The notes under the pieces: generated by a model | The model's input: the letters and a program-made list of their open reading frames with translations, nothing else | Database searches by the model: none | What the model was told of the DNA's origin: nothing | Program-made: the position numbers and the translations under genes | Shown: positions 1 through 4,839 of the stretch, one piece after another | Layout of the letters: the number at the start of each line of letters is the position of its first letter | Position numbering within the stretch: the first letter of the stretch is position 1 | Source of the DNA: Clostridiales bacterium | GTDB lineage: Bacteria > Bacillota > Clostridia > Oscillospirales > Oscillospiraceae | DNA: 5,158 bases | Assembly (NCBI GenBank): GCA_019422005.1 | Contig: JAHZEF010000064.1 | Coordinates: 1-5,158 of the forward strand | Direction of reading: 5' to 3'

Positions 1-76
1 GGGCCTGTAGCGCAGCTGGGAGCGCACTACATTCGCATTGTAGGGGTCGAGAGTTCGAATCTCTTCAGGTCCACCA
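1..76 (+). tRNA. tRNA-Ala (anticodon CGC)
   Basis: Complete cloverleaf whose window positions equal standard tRNA numbering. The acceptor stem pairs 1-7 with 66-72, including G3·U70, the classic alanine identity pair recognised by alanyl-tRNA synthetase. The D stem is GCGC/GCGC (10-13, 22-25) with GG at 18-19. The anticodon stem CTACA/TGTAG closes the 7-nt loop TTCGCAT, with U33 and anticodon CGC at 34-36, reading the alanine codon GCG. The T arm (49-65) carries the TTCGAAT loop, and the discriminator A73 plus CCA is encoded in DNA. No further tRNA follows before the terminator, so it is either single or the last of a tRNA run to the left of the window. The call of alanine is supported independently by anticodon and identity pair. 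Confidence 0.97.
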
Positions 77-78
77 GG

Positions 79-115
79 AGCCGGCAAGTTCCGCAAGGAA
101 CTTGCCGGCTTTATT
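79..115 (+). terminator. Intrinsic terminator of the tRNA-Ala transcript
   Basis: A perfect 14-bp stem (79-92 with 97-110) is capped by a GCAA tetraloop of the GNRA type and followed by TTATT. It begins two bases after the tRNA CCA end, as expected for termination of a tRNA transcript. The run of T is short, but the stem is very stable. Confidence 0.9.
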
Positions 116-680
116 GATTGCTTATATGCATATCCCGCTATCCCTGTTTGTTATAGCGGACGTGAAAATGGAATATGCTTCAGATTTGGACAGAGCACTT
201 GAAATGGCCGGGCCGGGATCAAAAACAGTGATACCCGATGATGTCAGCGTATGTATTGCGAAGCAAGGATCCGTCTGTTAATTTTCGAAGCCCATACAGA
301 ATGCCTGCAGAGCAAAAGGAATGGAACAGAGCCGGGGTTTGCGCAGAGGCGATCCAGGATGAATCGAAAGTCCGGGAAAAGTTTTAAGCCGGTTTCTGTT
401 CCGCTCCGGCACTCTTGCCGGCAGGCAGAAAAGATGTTATCCACCGCCCCTCCCTCCTCCTGAATCGCTGCAGCATGCACTGCAGCGGTTTTGTTTGCCC
501 GCAGGGGTGTACCCCACGCCGGCCGGGTGCCCCGCGTTCCGGGACGCCTTGTCCTGCGGCGCCGTTCTGAGAAAATACCGCTGTCATCCCCTCCCCCTGC
601 ACGCCGTCCCGCAGGCGCCGCGCAGAGATGCGCCACAAAACAGGCCGATCCCCCAATCCGGGACAGCCGGCGCAGAAAAA
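116..680. other. Long intergenic region without a supportable gene
   Basis: I find no convincing protein gene here on either strand. Open frames exist but lack ribosome binding sites and recognisable sequence. What can be seen: a 10-bp palindrome ATATGCATAT (124-133); an inverted repeat with 7-bp arms CCGCTAT/ATAGCGG (135-141 and 153-159, 11-nt spacer); a further copy of ATATGC at 173-178; a terminator-like hairpin at 466-496; and a short inverted repeat GGGGT-GT-ACCCC around 507-518. The first half (about 121-400) looks visibly less GC-rich than the rest of the window, and a 37-codon open frame starts at 168 without a Shine-Dalgarno site. Position next to a tRNA would fit a decayed insertion, but I see no copy of the tRNA 3' end that would mark an attachment site. 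Confidence 0.5.
466..496 (+). terminator. Orphan intrinsic-terminator-like hairpin
   Basis: A perfect 8-bp stem CGCTGCAG/CTGCAGCG (466-473 with 480-487) around a 6-nt loop CATGCA is followed by GTTTTGTTT (488-496). The T-rich tract on the right and its absence on the left orient it as a plus-strand terminator. No recognisable gene ends just before it. It may end a transcript reading from the tRNA side, an unrecognised small RNA, or be left from a lost gene. Confidence 0.55.
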
Positions 681-683
681 GTC

Positions 684-712
684 TTGCAGGATCAGGCAGT
701 TTGCTGTATACT
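684..712 (+). promoter_or_regulatory. Probable sigma-A promoter of the HMA-araC transcript
   Basis: The -10 candidate TATACT (707-712) matches the consensus at five of six bases. A weak -35 candidate TTGCAG (684-689) lies exactly 17 bp upstream. A palindromic operator begins one base after the -10 box. This combination, with no other promoter-like site nearer to the HMA gene, makes it the likely start of that transcript. The predicted start would lie near 719, leaving a leader of roughly 210 nt. Confidence 0.6.
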
Positions 713-713
713 A

Positions 714-733
714 AAGTTAGTATTAGCTAACTT
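714..733 (+). promoter_or_regulatory. Palindromic operator, DtxR/MntR-like half-sites
   Basis: AAGTTAGTATTAGCTAACTT has perfect 7-bp arms (714-720 and 727-733) separated by 6 nt, with a second nested 8-bp palindrome TTAGCTAA (723-730). It covers the predicted transcription start, the usual place for a repressor. The GTTAG/CTAAC half-sites resemble those of iron- and manganese-sensing DtxR/IdeR-family repressors, whose sites contain GGTTAG/CTAACC, though the spacing here is different. The metal-related genes downstream fit such a regulator. That it is an operator is well supported by geometry; which protein binds it is inference. Confidence 0.65.
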
Positions 734-734
734 C

Positions 735-930
735 GGCGCACCGTATCGCCAAAAAGGAATTCGGAACTTCCATCCGGGAGGGCCCTGCAGAACGGCGCAT
801 ATGGACGCTCTGCGGCGGAGCCGGACGCAGGCATCTGCGAGGCGGCGCTGCCGGCGCGGCCTTATCCCGCGCTGTAAATCATCCGGAATTCCGGAACAGG
901 TTTGAAAGACTGCTTGGGGAGGAAGCTCAC
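735..930 (+). other. Long structured leader upstream of the HMA gene
   Basis: Between the predicted start and the HMA start codon lie about 200 nt without a convincing gene. Several hairpins can be drawn: GCAGA/TCTGC with an inner GCG/CGC (787-813), CGCAG-GCAT-CTGCG (826-839) enclosed by GCCGG/CCGGC (820-824 and 851-855), GCGCGG/CCGCGC (854-859 and 867-872), and the 14-bp palindrome TCCGGAATTCCGGA (882-895). No T-tract follows any of them and I do not recognise a known riboswitch. An Arg-rich open frame starting at 801 and ending at 905 has no Shine-Dalgarno site. Confidence 0.4.
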
Positions 931-1185
931 ATGATTCAATATACGATCGCTGTAGAAGGCATGGCCTGCTCCATGTGCGAAGCCCACGTCAACGACGCGG
1001 TCCGCAAGGCGTTTCCCGTCAAAAAGGTAACCTCTTCGCACAGCAGGGGGCAGACACTGGTTTTGAGCGAGGAAGCACTGGACGAAGACGCGCTGCGCCG
1101 GGCGGTCTCCGCCACCGGTTACCGGGTCTTGTCCATTCAATCGGCTCCTTATGAAAAGAAGGGCCTGTTCCCGTTCCGAAAATAA
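931..1185 (+). CDS. CopZ-like heavy-metal-associated (HMA) domain protein
   Basis: 84-residue soluble protein made of one heavy-metal-associated domain of the ferredoxin-like fold. The metal loop is GMACSMC at residues 10-16, the MxCxxC signature in which Cys13 and Cys16 bind a soft transition metal, classically Cu(I). The rest shows the expected pattern: a helix starting AHVNDAVRKAF, then SSHSRGQT and a second helix ending in ATGYRV. A C-terminal extension PYEKKGLFPFRK lies beyond the domain; I recall this tail from clostridial homologues next to metal-transport genes. The start is fixed by a strong Shine-Dalgarno GGGGAGG (917-922 region) 8 nt ahead of ATG. It is the first gene after the operator-controlled promoter and lies 4 nt before the araC-type gene. 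Probable role: cytoplasmic metal carrier or sensor handing metal to the downstream transporter; the actual metal is not shown by sequence. Confidence 0.93.
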   Translation: MIQYTIAVEGMACSMCEAHVNDAVRKAFPVKKVTSSHSRGQTLVLSEEALDEDALRRAVSATGYRVLSIQSAPYEKKGLFPFRK

Positions 1186-1189
1186 AGAG

Positions 1190-2092
1190 ATGAGGGACGC
1201 CTTTTTATCCTGGCCCGGCTGGAAATGCACGCCATGGCCTGCAGACGGCGCCGACGTTCTGATGCTGGACGGGACGCCGCCGGAGGGCTTTTTGTCCATT
1301 CCGCAGGAGGCGGATTTTTTCCATGTATTATTTTGCCGTACAGGCGGCGCAGTTCTGGAATGGGCCGGCGGAAAGCGCCTGTTCCTGACGGCCGGGCAAA
1401 TGCTTTTCTTTCCGGGCCAGTCAGGGGTATGCCGCCTGCAGTTTTCACAGGAGCATTTTCAGGGCGTGCTGGTCCGGGAAATGATCCGGACCGCCCGCGC
1501 GGCGCTTTCCTGCCTCTGGCACAGCCGGGAGGGCAGGGAATCGGGCCGGCAGCATGGATGCGCCGTAATCGAGGGGGCGCTATGGTGCGAGACGCTGTTC
1601 CTGACGTTGGATCACCTGCCGCCGGAACACCGCGGGAACTACTGTGCCATCAAAGTTCTGGAGCTGCTCTATCTGTTTCATGCCGGCGGCGCTCTCAAAC
1701 CCGGGTGCAGCCGGATCCCATATCTGGACCGCCAGCAGGTCAGGACCGTACAGGATATCCACAACTACATCCTTGAGCATCTGGAACAGCGCCTGACCAT
1801 TCAGCAGCTTTCCCGGCAATTCCGTATTTCCGGCACGAATCTGAAAGCCTGCTTCCGGCAACTCTACGGCATGCCCATTCATCAGTATTTTCTGGAGCGC
1901 CGCATGGCACGCGCGGCACAATTGCTCTGTTCCACAAATCAGACCGTCCTTCAGATTGCCGCGGCGGTGGGCTACAGCAGCGTCAGCCAATTTGGCGTCG
2001 CCTTCAAGGCCCGGTATCACGTATCGCCCTCACAGTTTCGAAGAGACTCAAAAAAAATCCATTACCGTCTGGATTTGTCTGAATCGGAGTGA
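1190..2092 (+). CDS. AraC-family transcriptional regulator, PchR-like DNA-binding domain
   Basis: 300-residue DNA-binding regulator. Residues about 40-95 form a cupin-like N-terminal effector domain (GGAVLEWAGGKRLFLTAGQM followed by FFPGQ). The C-terminal AraC domain has a first helix-turn-helix near 201-227 (LTIQQLSRQFRISGTNLKAC) and a second near 251-283 (VLQIAAAVGYSSVSQF, ending in VSPSQFRR). The wording GTNLKACFRQLYG and FLERRMARAAQLL resembles the PchR/YbtA branch, which controls siderophore and iron uptake genes, so an iron- or metal-related signal is plausible. I prefer ATG 1190, 4 nt after the HMA stop, by translational coupling. ATG 1151 would add 13 residues read out of frame from the HMA tail; neither start has a good Shine-Dalgarno site. 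Its 3' end contains the next promoter, so it is well placed to control the micropeptide-DUF6110-ATPase unit as well as its own. Confidence 0.92.
   Translation: MRDAFLSWPGWKCTPWPADGADVLMLDGTPPEGFLSIPQEADFFHVLFCRTGGAVLEWAGGKRLFLTAGQMLFFPGQSGVCRLQFSQEHFQGVLVREMIRTARAALSCLWHSREGRESGRQHGCAVIEGALWCETLFLTLDHLPPEHRGNYCAIKVLELLYLFHAGGALKPGCSRIPYLDRQQVRTVQDIHNYILEHLEQRLTIQQLSRQFRISGTNLKACFRQLYGMPIHQYFLERRMARAAQLLCSTNQTVLQIAAAVGYSSVSQFGVAFKARYHVSPSQFRRDSKKIHYRLDLSESE
2067..2086 (+). promoter_or_regulatory. Candidate AraC-type direct-repeat site
   Basis: Two tandem 10-bp units, GTCTGGATTT and GTCTGAATCG, share GTCTG exactly one helical turn apart and end two bases before the -35 box of the next promoter. 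AraC-family activators commonly bind such in-phase direct repeats next to -35. The site lies inside the last codons of the araC gene, so the repeat could also be chance in coding sequence. An overlapping inverted repeat AATCGG/CCGATT (2082-2087 and 2098-2103) flanks the -35 box. Confidence 0.3.
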
Positions 2093-2117
2093 AAATCCCG
2101 ATTTGGATTGCTATAAT
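2089..2117 (+). promoter_or_regulatory. Promoter of the micropeptide-DUF6110-ATPase operon
   Basis: A perfect -10 box TATAAT (2112-2117) is preceded by TGC, giving an extended -10. A -35 candidate GTGAAA (2089-2094, four of six bases) stands exactly 17 bp upstream and overlaps the araC stop codon. One base after the -10 box lies a short inverted repeat CATCA-ATATGC-TGATG (2119-2134), the same geometry as the operator at the first promoter, though the arms are only 5 bp. The expected transcript starts near 2124, giving a short leader before the micropeptide. Confidence 0.8.
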
Positions 2118-2164
2118 ACATCAATATGCTGATGCCGTTGCCCGGCAGGGGGGGAGGACACAAT

Positions 2165-2245
2165 ATGAAACACCATCGCTTCTGGGCTTGGGGCGCCGTG
2201 ATCTGCATGGTCATGACGATCATCACCGGGTACCGCCATCGTTGA
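2165..2245 (+). CDS. 26-residue membrane micropeptide
   Basis: A very small gene encoding 26 residues: a basic, His-rich start MKHHRFWAW, a hydrophobic stretch AVICMVMTII (residues 11-20), and a basic end TGYRHR. This is the pattern of a single short transmembrane helix with positive charges at both ends. It carries one of the strongest ribosome binding sites in the window (GGGGGGAGG, ending 7 nt before ATG), lies directly behind a consensus promoter, and stops 18 nt before the DUF6110 gene, so it is very likely translated. I recall similar MKHH..FWAW..TGY peptides beside metal-transport genes in clostridia, but cannot name a characterised member. Three histidines in the termini plus Cys14 and three methionines could contact metal; more likely it is a subunit or modulator of the ATPase. 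Function unknown. Confidence 0.85.
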   Translation: MKHHRFWAWGAVICMVMTIITGYRHR

Positions 2246-2263
2246 TTGTGAGGTGAACACAGC

Positions 2264-2524
2264 ATGAATGTATATAAAGGTGCGGCCTTATTTGCCGGCG
2301 GCGTGCTGTTTGGCTCTGCCGGGTTCAAACTGCTGTCCAGCAGGGATGCCAAAAAGGCCTATACGCACGCCACTGCCGCAGCCCTGCGGATGAAGGAATC
2401 CGTCATGGAGGCGGTCACTTCCGTCCAGGAGAATGCCGCCGATATCCTGGCTTCCGCCAGGGAGATCAACGAGCAGCGCGCGCAGGAGGAAGCGGACGCG
2501 GAAGCTGACGACGCTCAGGTATAG
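2264..2524 (+). CDS. DUF6110-type small single-span membrane protein
   Basis: 86 residues. The N-terminal part YKGAALFAGGVLFGSAGFKLL (residues 4-24) is a glycine-rich transmembrane helix, followed by SSRDAKKAYTHATAAALRMKE and a long, charged amphipathic helix (to about residue 75) ending in an acidic, Glu/Asp/Ala-rich tail. The architecture resembles YtxH-like proteins; the FAGGVLFG..G.K.L.S.DAKK.YTHATAA pattern is what I recall as DUF6110 from clostridial metal-ATPase and feo neighbourhoods. Start is set by AGGTGA (2251-2256) 7 nt ahead of ATG. It sits between the micropeptide (18 nt) and the ATPase (57 nt), so it is probably an accessory of the transporter, with its helix in the membrane and its tail in the cytoplasm. 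Molecular function is unknown. Confidence 0.88.
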   Translation: MNVYKGAALFAGGVLFGSAGFKLLSSRDAKKAYTHATAAALRMKESVMEAVTSVQENAADILASAREINEQRAQEEADAEADDAQV

Positions 2525-2536
2525 GCAATGATTTCA

Positions 2537-2564
2537 AGAGGGGCCGCCGGGAGGCGGCCCCTCT
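2537..2564 (+). other. Intercistronic stem-loop with GNRA tetraloop
   Basis: A perfect 12-bp GC-rich stem (2537-2548 with 2553-2564) is closed by the tetraloop GGGA. It sits between the DUF6110 stop and the ATPase ribosome binding site, which starts 7 nt after the stem. Only CTTCC follows, so it is a poor intrinsic terminator. A partial terminator, an RNA-processing or stability element setting the ratio of small proteins to ATPase, is more likely. Confidence 0.75.
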
Positions 2565-2581
2565 CTTCCATGGAGGCAACT

Positions 2582-4669
2582 ATGAAATTTATCATCAAGC
2601 ATGAATGCCGCGGCCGGATTCGCGTCCAGATGGCGCAGGCCCGAATGACGCTGGAGCAGGCCGATCTGCTGGAGGCATGGATTCTGGCGCTTCCGGACGT
2701 GGAACAGGCGGCGGTCCATGAACGGACCCGCTGCGCAGTCGTTGAATACCACGGCAGCCGCCGTGCGCTCCTGGACGCCTTAAAGGGCTTTTCCTACCGG
2801 GACAGCGCCCCGGGTGAATTAAACTGCGTCCACAGCAGCCGGGTACTCAGCCGGGCCTATGAGGAAAAGCTGGTGGGCATGGTGGCCTTCAAGGCCGTCC
2901 GTACCCTGTTTTTCCCCGCGCCGCTGCGGGCAGCCTATACGGTCGTCAAATCGATCCCTTATCTGTTCCGCGCCGTCCGCTGCATCTTCCGCGGGCGGCT
3001 CCGGGTAGAAGTACTGGACGGGATTTCTGTCTTTCTTTCGATGATGCGCCGGGAATTCGATACTGCAAGCTCCGTGATGTTCCTGCTGGGCCTCGGGGAA
3101 CTGCTGGAGGAATGGACGCACAAGAAATCGGTGGACGATCTGGCCCGAAGCATTTCCCTGAATATTGACCGGGTCTGGCTCAAAACAGGCAGCGGCGAGG
3201 TGTTGACGCCGCTCAGCCAGATTCGGGCGGGCGATCAGGTGGCTGTCCGCATGGGCGGCATGATCCCGCTGGACGGCGTCCTTGTGGAGGGGGAAATCAT
3301 GGTAAACCAGGCGTCCCTCACCGGCGAATCCGTCCCCGTTCCCAAGCATTCCGGCAACAGCGTCTATGCAGGCACTGTGGTGGAAGAGGGCGCGTGTGTC
3401 CTGCGGGTGACCCAGCAGTCCGGTGAAGGGCGTTACGATAAGATCGTGGCCATGATCGAGCAGTCGGAGCAGCTCAAGTCCGCAGCGGAAAACCAGGCTT
3501 CCAACCTGGCCGACAGGCTGGTTCCCTATACGCTGGCGGGCAGCGCCCTGGTCTACCTTTTGACCCGGAACGTAACCCGTGTCCTGTCCGTACTGATGGT
3601 GGATTTCTCCTGTGCGCTGAAGCTCTCCATGCCGTTGGCTGTGCTGTCCGCCATGGGAGAGGCCGGCCGTTTCCACGTCACTGTAAAAGGCGGCAAATAT
3701 CTGGAAGCCATGGCCCAGGCGGATACCATCGTCTTTGACAAAACCGGAACTTTGACCCACGCCAGCCCTGTGGTGGCCCAGGTAATCCCCTTCGGCGGCC
3801 GGACAGAGGCGGAAATGCTCCGGCTGGCTGCCTGTCTGGAGGAGCATTTCCCCCATTCCATGGCAAACGCCGTGGTTCAGGCCGCCCGGGACCGGGGGCT
3901 GGCCCACGAGGAAATGCACTCTCAGGTGGAATACCTGGTGGCCCACGGCATTGCCAGCACAGTGGACGGGGAACGCGTGATCATTGGCAGCGCCCACTTT
4001 GTTTTCGAGGATGAGCGCTGTGTGATCCCGCCGGAAGAGCAGGTGCGGTTTGACGCGCTGCCCCGGCAGTACAGTCACCTGTACCTGGCCGCAGGCGGGA
4101 CGCTGGCCGCCGTCATCTGCGTCTCCGACCCGCTCCGCGCAGAAGCCGCCGACGCATTGGCCGCCCTGCGACGGCTGGGCGCGGGCAGGATTGTCATGCT
4201 GACCGGCGACAGTGAACGCACCGCGGCGGCAATCGCCGCCCAGGTCGGCGTGGACGAATACCGCGCCGAGGTATTGCCGGAGGACAAGGCGCATTTTGTC
4301 CAGAATGAGCGCGCGCAGGGCCATACCGTAGTGATGATCGGTGATGGGATCAACGATTCTCCCGCCTTGTCTGCCGCCAATGTGGGCATCGCCATCAGCG
4401 ATGGGGCAGCCATTGCCAGGGAGATTGCAGACGTTACCATTGCCGCCGACGATCTCTTTGAGCTGGTGAAGCTTCGCGCGCTCGCGCAGCATCTGATGCG
4501 GCGCATCCAGTCCAATTACCGCTTTGTCATCGGGTTCAACGGAAGCCTGATCACTCTGGGCGCAATGGGGATCCTTGCCCCGGCCACTTCCGCCATGCTG
4601 CACAACCTGTCCACATTGGGGATCAGCCTTCGCAGTATGACAAACCTTCTGCCCGGGGAGGCGCACTGA
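2582..4669 (+). CDS. P1B-type metal-transporting ATPase with SCALKLS in place of CPC
   Basis: 695-residue membrane pump. Residues 1-70 form a degenerate HMA-like domain (FIIKHECRGRIRVQM) with no CxxC, as in CtpC-like pumps. Membrane helices follow at about 95-175, the actuator domain carries SLTGES (245-250), the next membrane pair is near 312-358, and the phosphorylation site DKTGT is at 386-390 (Asp386). The nucleotide domain has HFPHS (422-426) where most P1B pumps have an HP dipeptide, then TGD (541-543) and GDGIND (587-592), and two final helices end in HNLSTLGISLRSMTNLL. All catalytic motifs are intact, so it should be an active pump. The metal motif of the core helix is VDFSCALKLSMP (340-351): one Cys, no CPC, SPC or CPH. 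Substrate therefore cannot be read from standard rules; Mn, Fe or Zn export are options. ATG 2582 is chosen because GGAGG (2572-2576) stands 5 nt ahead; ATG 2528 has no such site and would read through the stem-loop. Confidence 0.94.
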   Translation: MKFIIKHECRGRIRVQMAQARMTLEQADLLEAWILALPDVEQAAVHERTRCAVVEYHGSRRALLDALKGFSYRDSAPGELNCVHSSRVLSRAYEEKLVGMVAFKAVRTLFFPAPLRAAYTVVKSIPYLFRAVRCIFRGRLRVEVLDGISVFLSMMRREFDTASSVMFLLGLGELLEEWTHKKSVDDLARSISLNIDRVWLKTGSGEVLTPLSQIRAGDQVAVRMGGMIPLDGVLVEGEIMVNQASLTGESVPVPKHSGNSVYAGTVVEEGACVLRVTQQSGEGRYDKIVAMIEQSEQLKSAAENQASNLADRLVPYTLAGSALVYLLTRNVTRVLSVLMVDFSCALKLSMPLAVLSAMGEAGRFHVTVKGGKYLEAMAQADTIVFDKTGTLTHASPVVAQVIPFGGRTEAEMLRLAACLEEHFPHSMANAVVQAARDRGLAHEEMHSQVEYLVAHGIASTVDGERVIIGSAHFVFEDERCVIPPEEQVRFDALPRQYSHLYLAAGGTLAAVICVSDPLRAEAADALAALRRLGAGRIVMLTGDSERTAAAIAAQVGVDEYRAEVLPEDKAHFVQNERAQGHTVVMIGDGINDSPALSAANVGIAISDGAAIAREIADVTIAADDLFELVKLRALAQHLMRRIQSNYRFVIGFNGSLITLGAMGILAPATSAMLHNLSTLGISLRSMTNLLPGEAH

Positions 4670-4678
4670 CCGCCCAGG

Positions 4679-4716
4679 CAGGCCCGGATTCTCAGGAAGA
4701 TCCGGGCCTGTTCCCA
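4679..4716 (+). terminator. Intrinsic terminator of the ATPase operon
   Basis: A perfect 11-bp stem CAGGCCCGGAT/ATCCGGGCCTG (4679-4689 with 4700-4710) and a 10-nt loop lie 9 nt after the ATPase stop codon, followed by TTCCCATTTC. The T-tract is weak but stem stability and position support termination. Confidence 0.8.
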
Positions 4717-4740
4717 TTTCAGGGCCGCTGGATCCGCCGA

Positions 4741-4771
4741 CAGGCGGCGGAGCACGCTTCCCCGCCGCCTG
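4741..4771. repeat. GC-rich inverted repeat in the convergent intergenic region
   Basis: Perfect 10-bp arms CAGGCGGCGG (4741-4750) and CCGCCGCCTG (4762-4771) enclose 11 nt. No T-tract follows on either strand. A further inverted repeat GCCTCCG/CGGAGGC lies at 4796-4802 and 4822-4828. Both fall between two convergent genes and may act together as transcription barriers or be remnants of small repeats. Confidence 0.5.
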
Positions 4772-4839
4772 ACCCGGACGGGCGCCGCCCTTCAGGCCTC
4801 CGTCTGTCCCATAAACTGTGCCGGAGGCTCCGTCCCCTG

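Noticed and set aside
168..281. 37-codon open frame after the tRNA (starts MEYASDLDRAL)
   Set aside because: Composition is protein-like, but there is no Shine-Dalgarno site, no clear promoter and no family I recognise. It could be a gene remnant.
251..463. 70-codon plus-strand open frame ending just before the hairpin at 466
   Set aside because: The position before a terminator is suggestive, but there is no ribosome binding site and the sequence is Arg/Ser-rich and unlike any family I know.
244..656. Minus-strand open frames of 130 and 90 codons
   Set aside because: Overlapping in different frames, no ribosome binding site, no recognisable domain, composition typical of chance frames in GC-rich DNA.
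1..680. tRNA-Ala as attachment site of an integrated element
   Set aside because: I found no second copy of the tRNA 3' end and no integrase or phage gene in the window, so there is no direct support.
495..905. 136-codon plus-strand open frame
   Set aside because: No Shine-Dalgarno site, Arg/Pro/Ala-rich random composition, and it crosses the predicted promoter and operator at 684-733.
719..930. Metal riboswitch (NiCo or yybP-ykoY type) in the HMA leader
   Set aside because: I could not find the conserved core of either class by eye; the hairpins present are generic GC-rich stems.
1151..1189. Upstream start for the AraC regulator at ATG 1151
   Set aside because: The extra 13 residues are the HMA gene tail read in another frame, without a Shine-Dalgarno site. 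ATG 1190 follows the HMA stop by 4 nt and fits coupling.
2819..4717. 632-codon open frame antisense to the ATPase
   Set aside because: It mirrors the ATPase codons of a GC-rich gene, shows no recognisable family, and runs into the operon terminator. The plus strand carries all P-type ATPase motifs in order.
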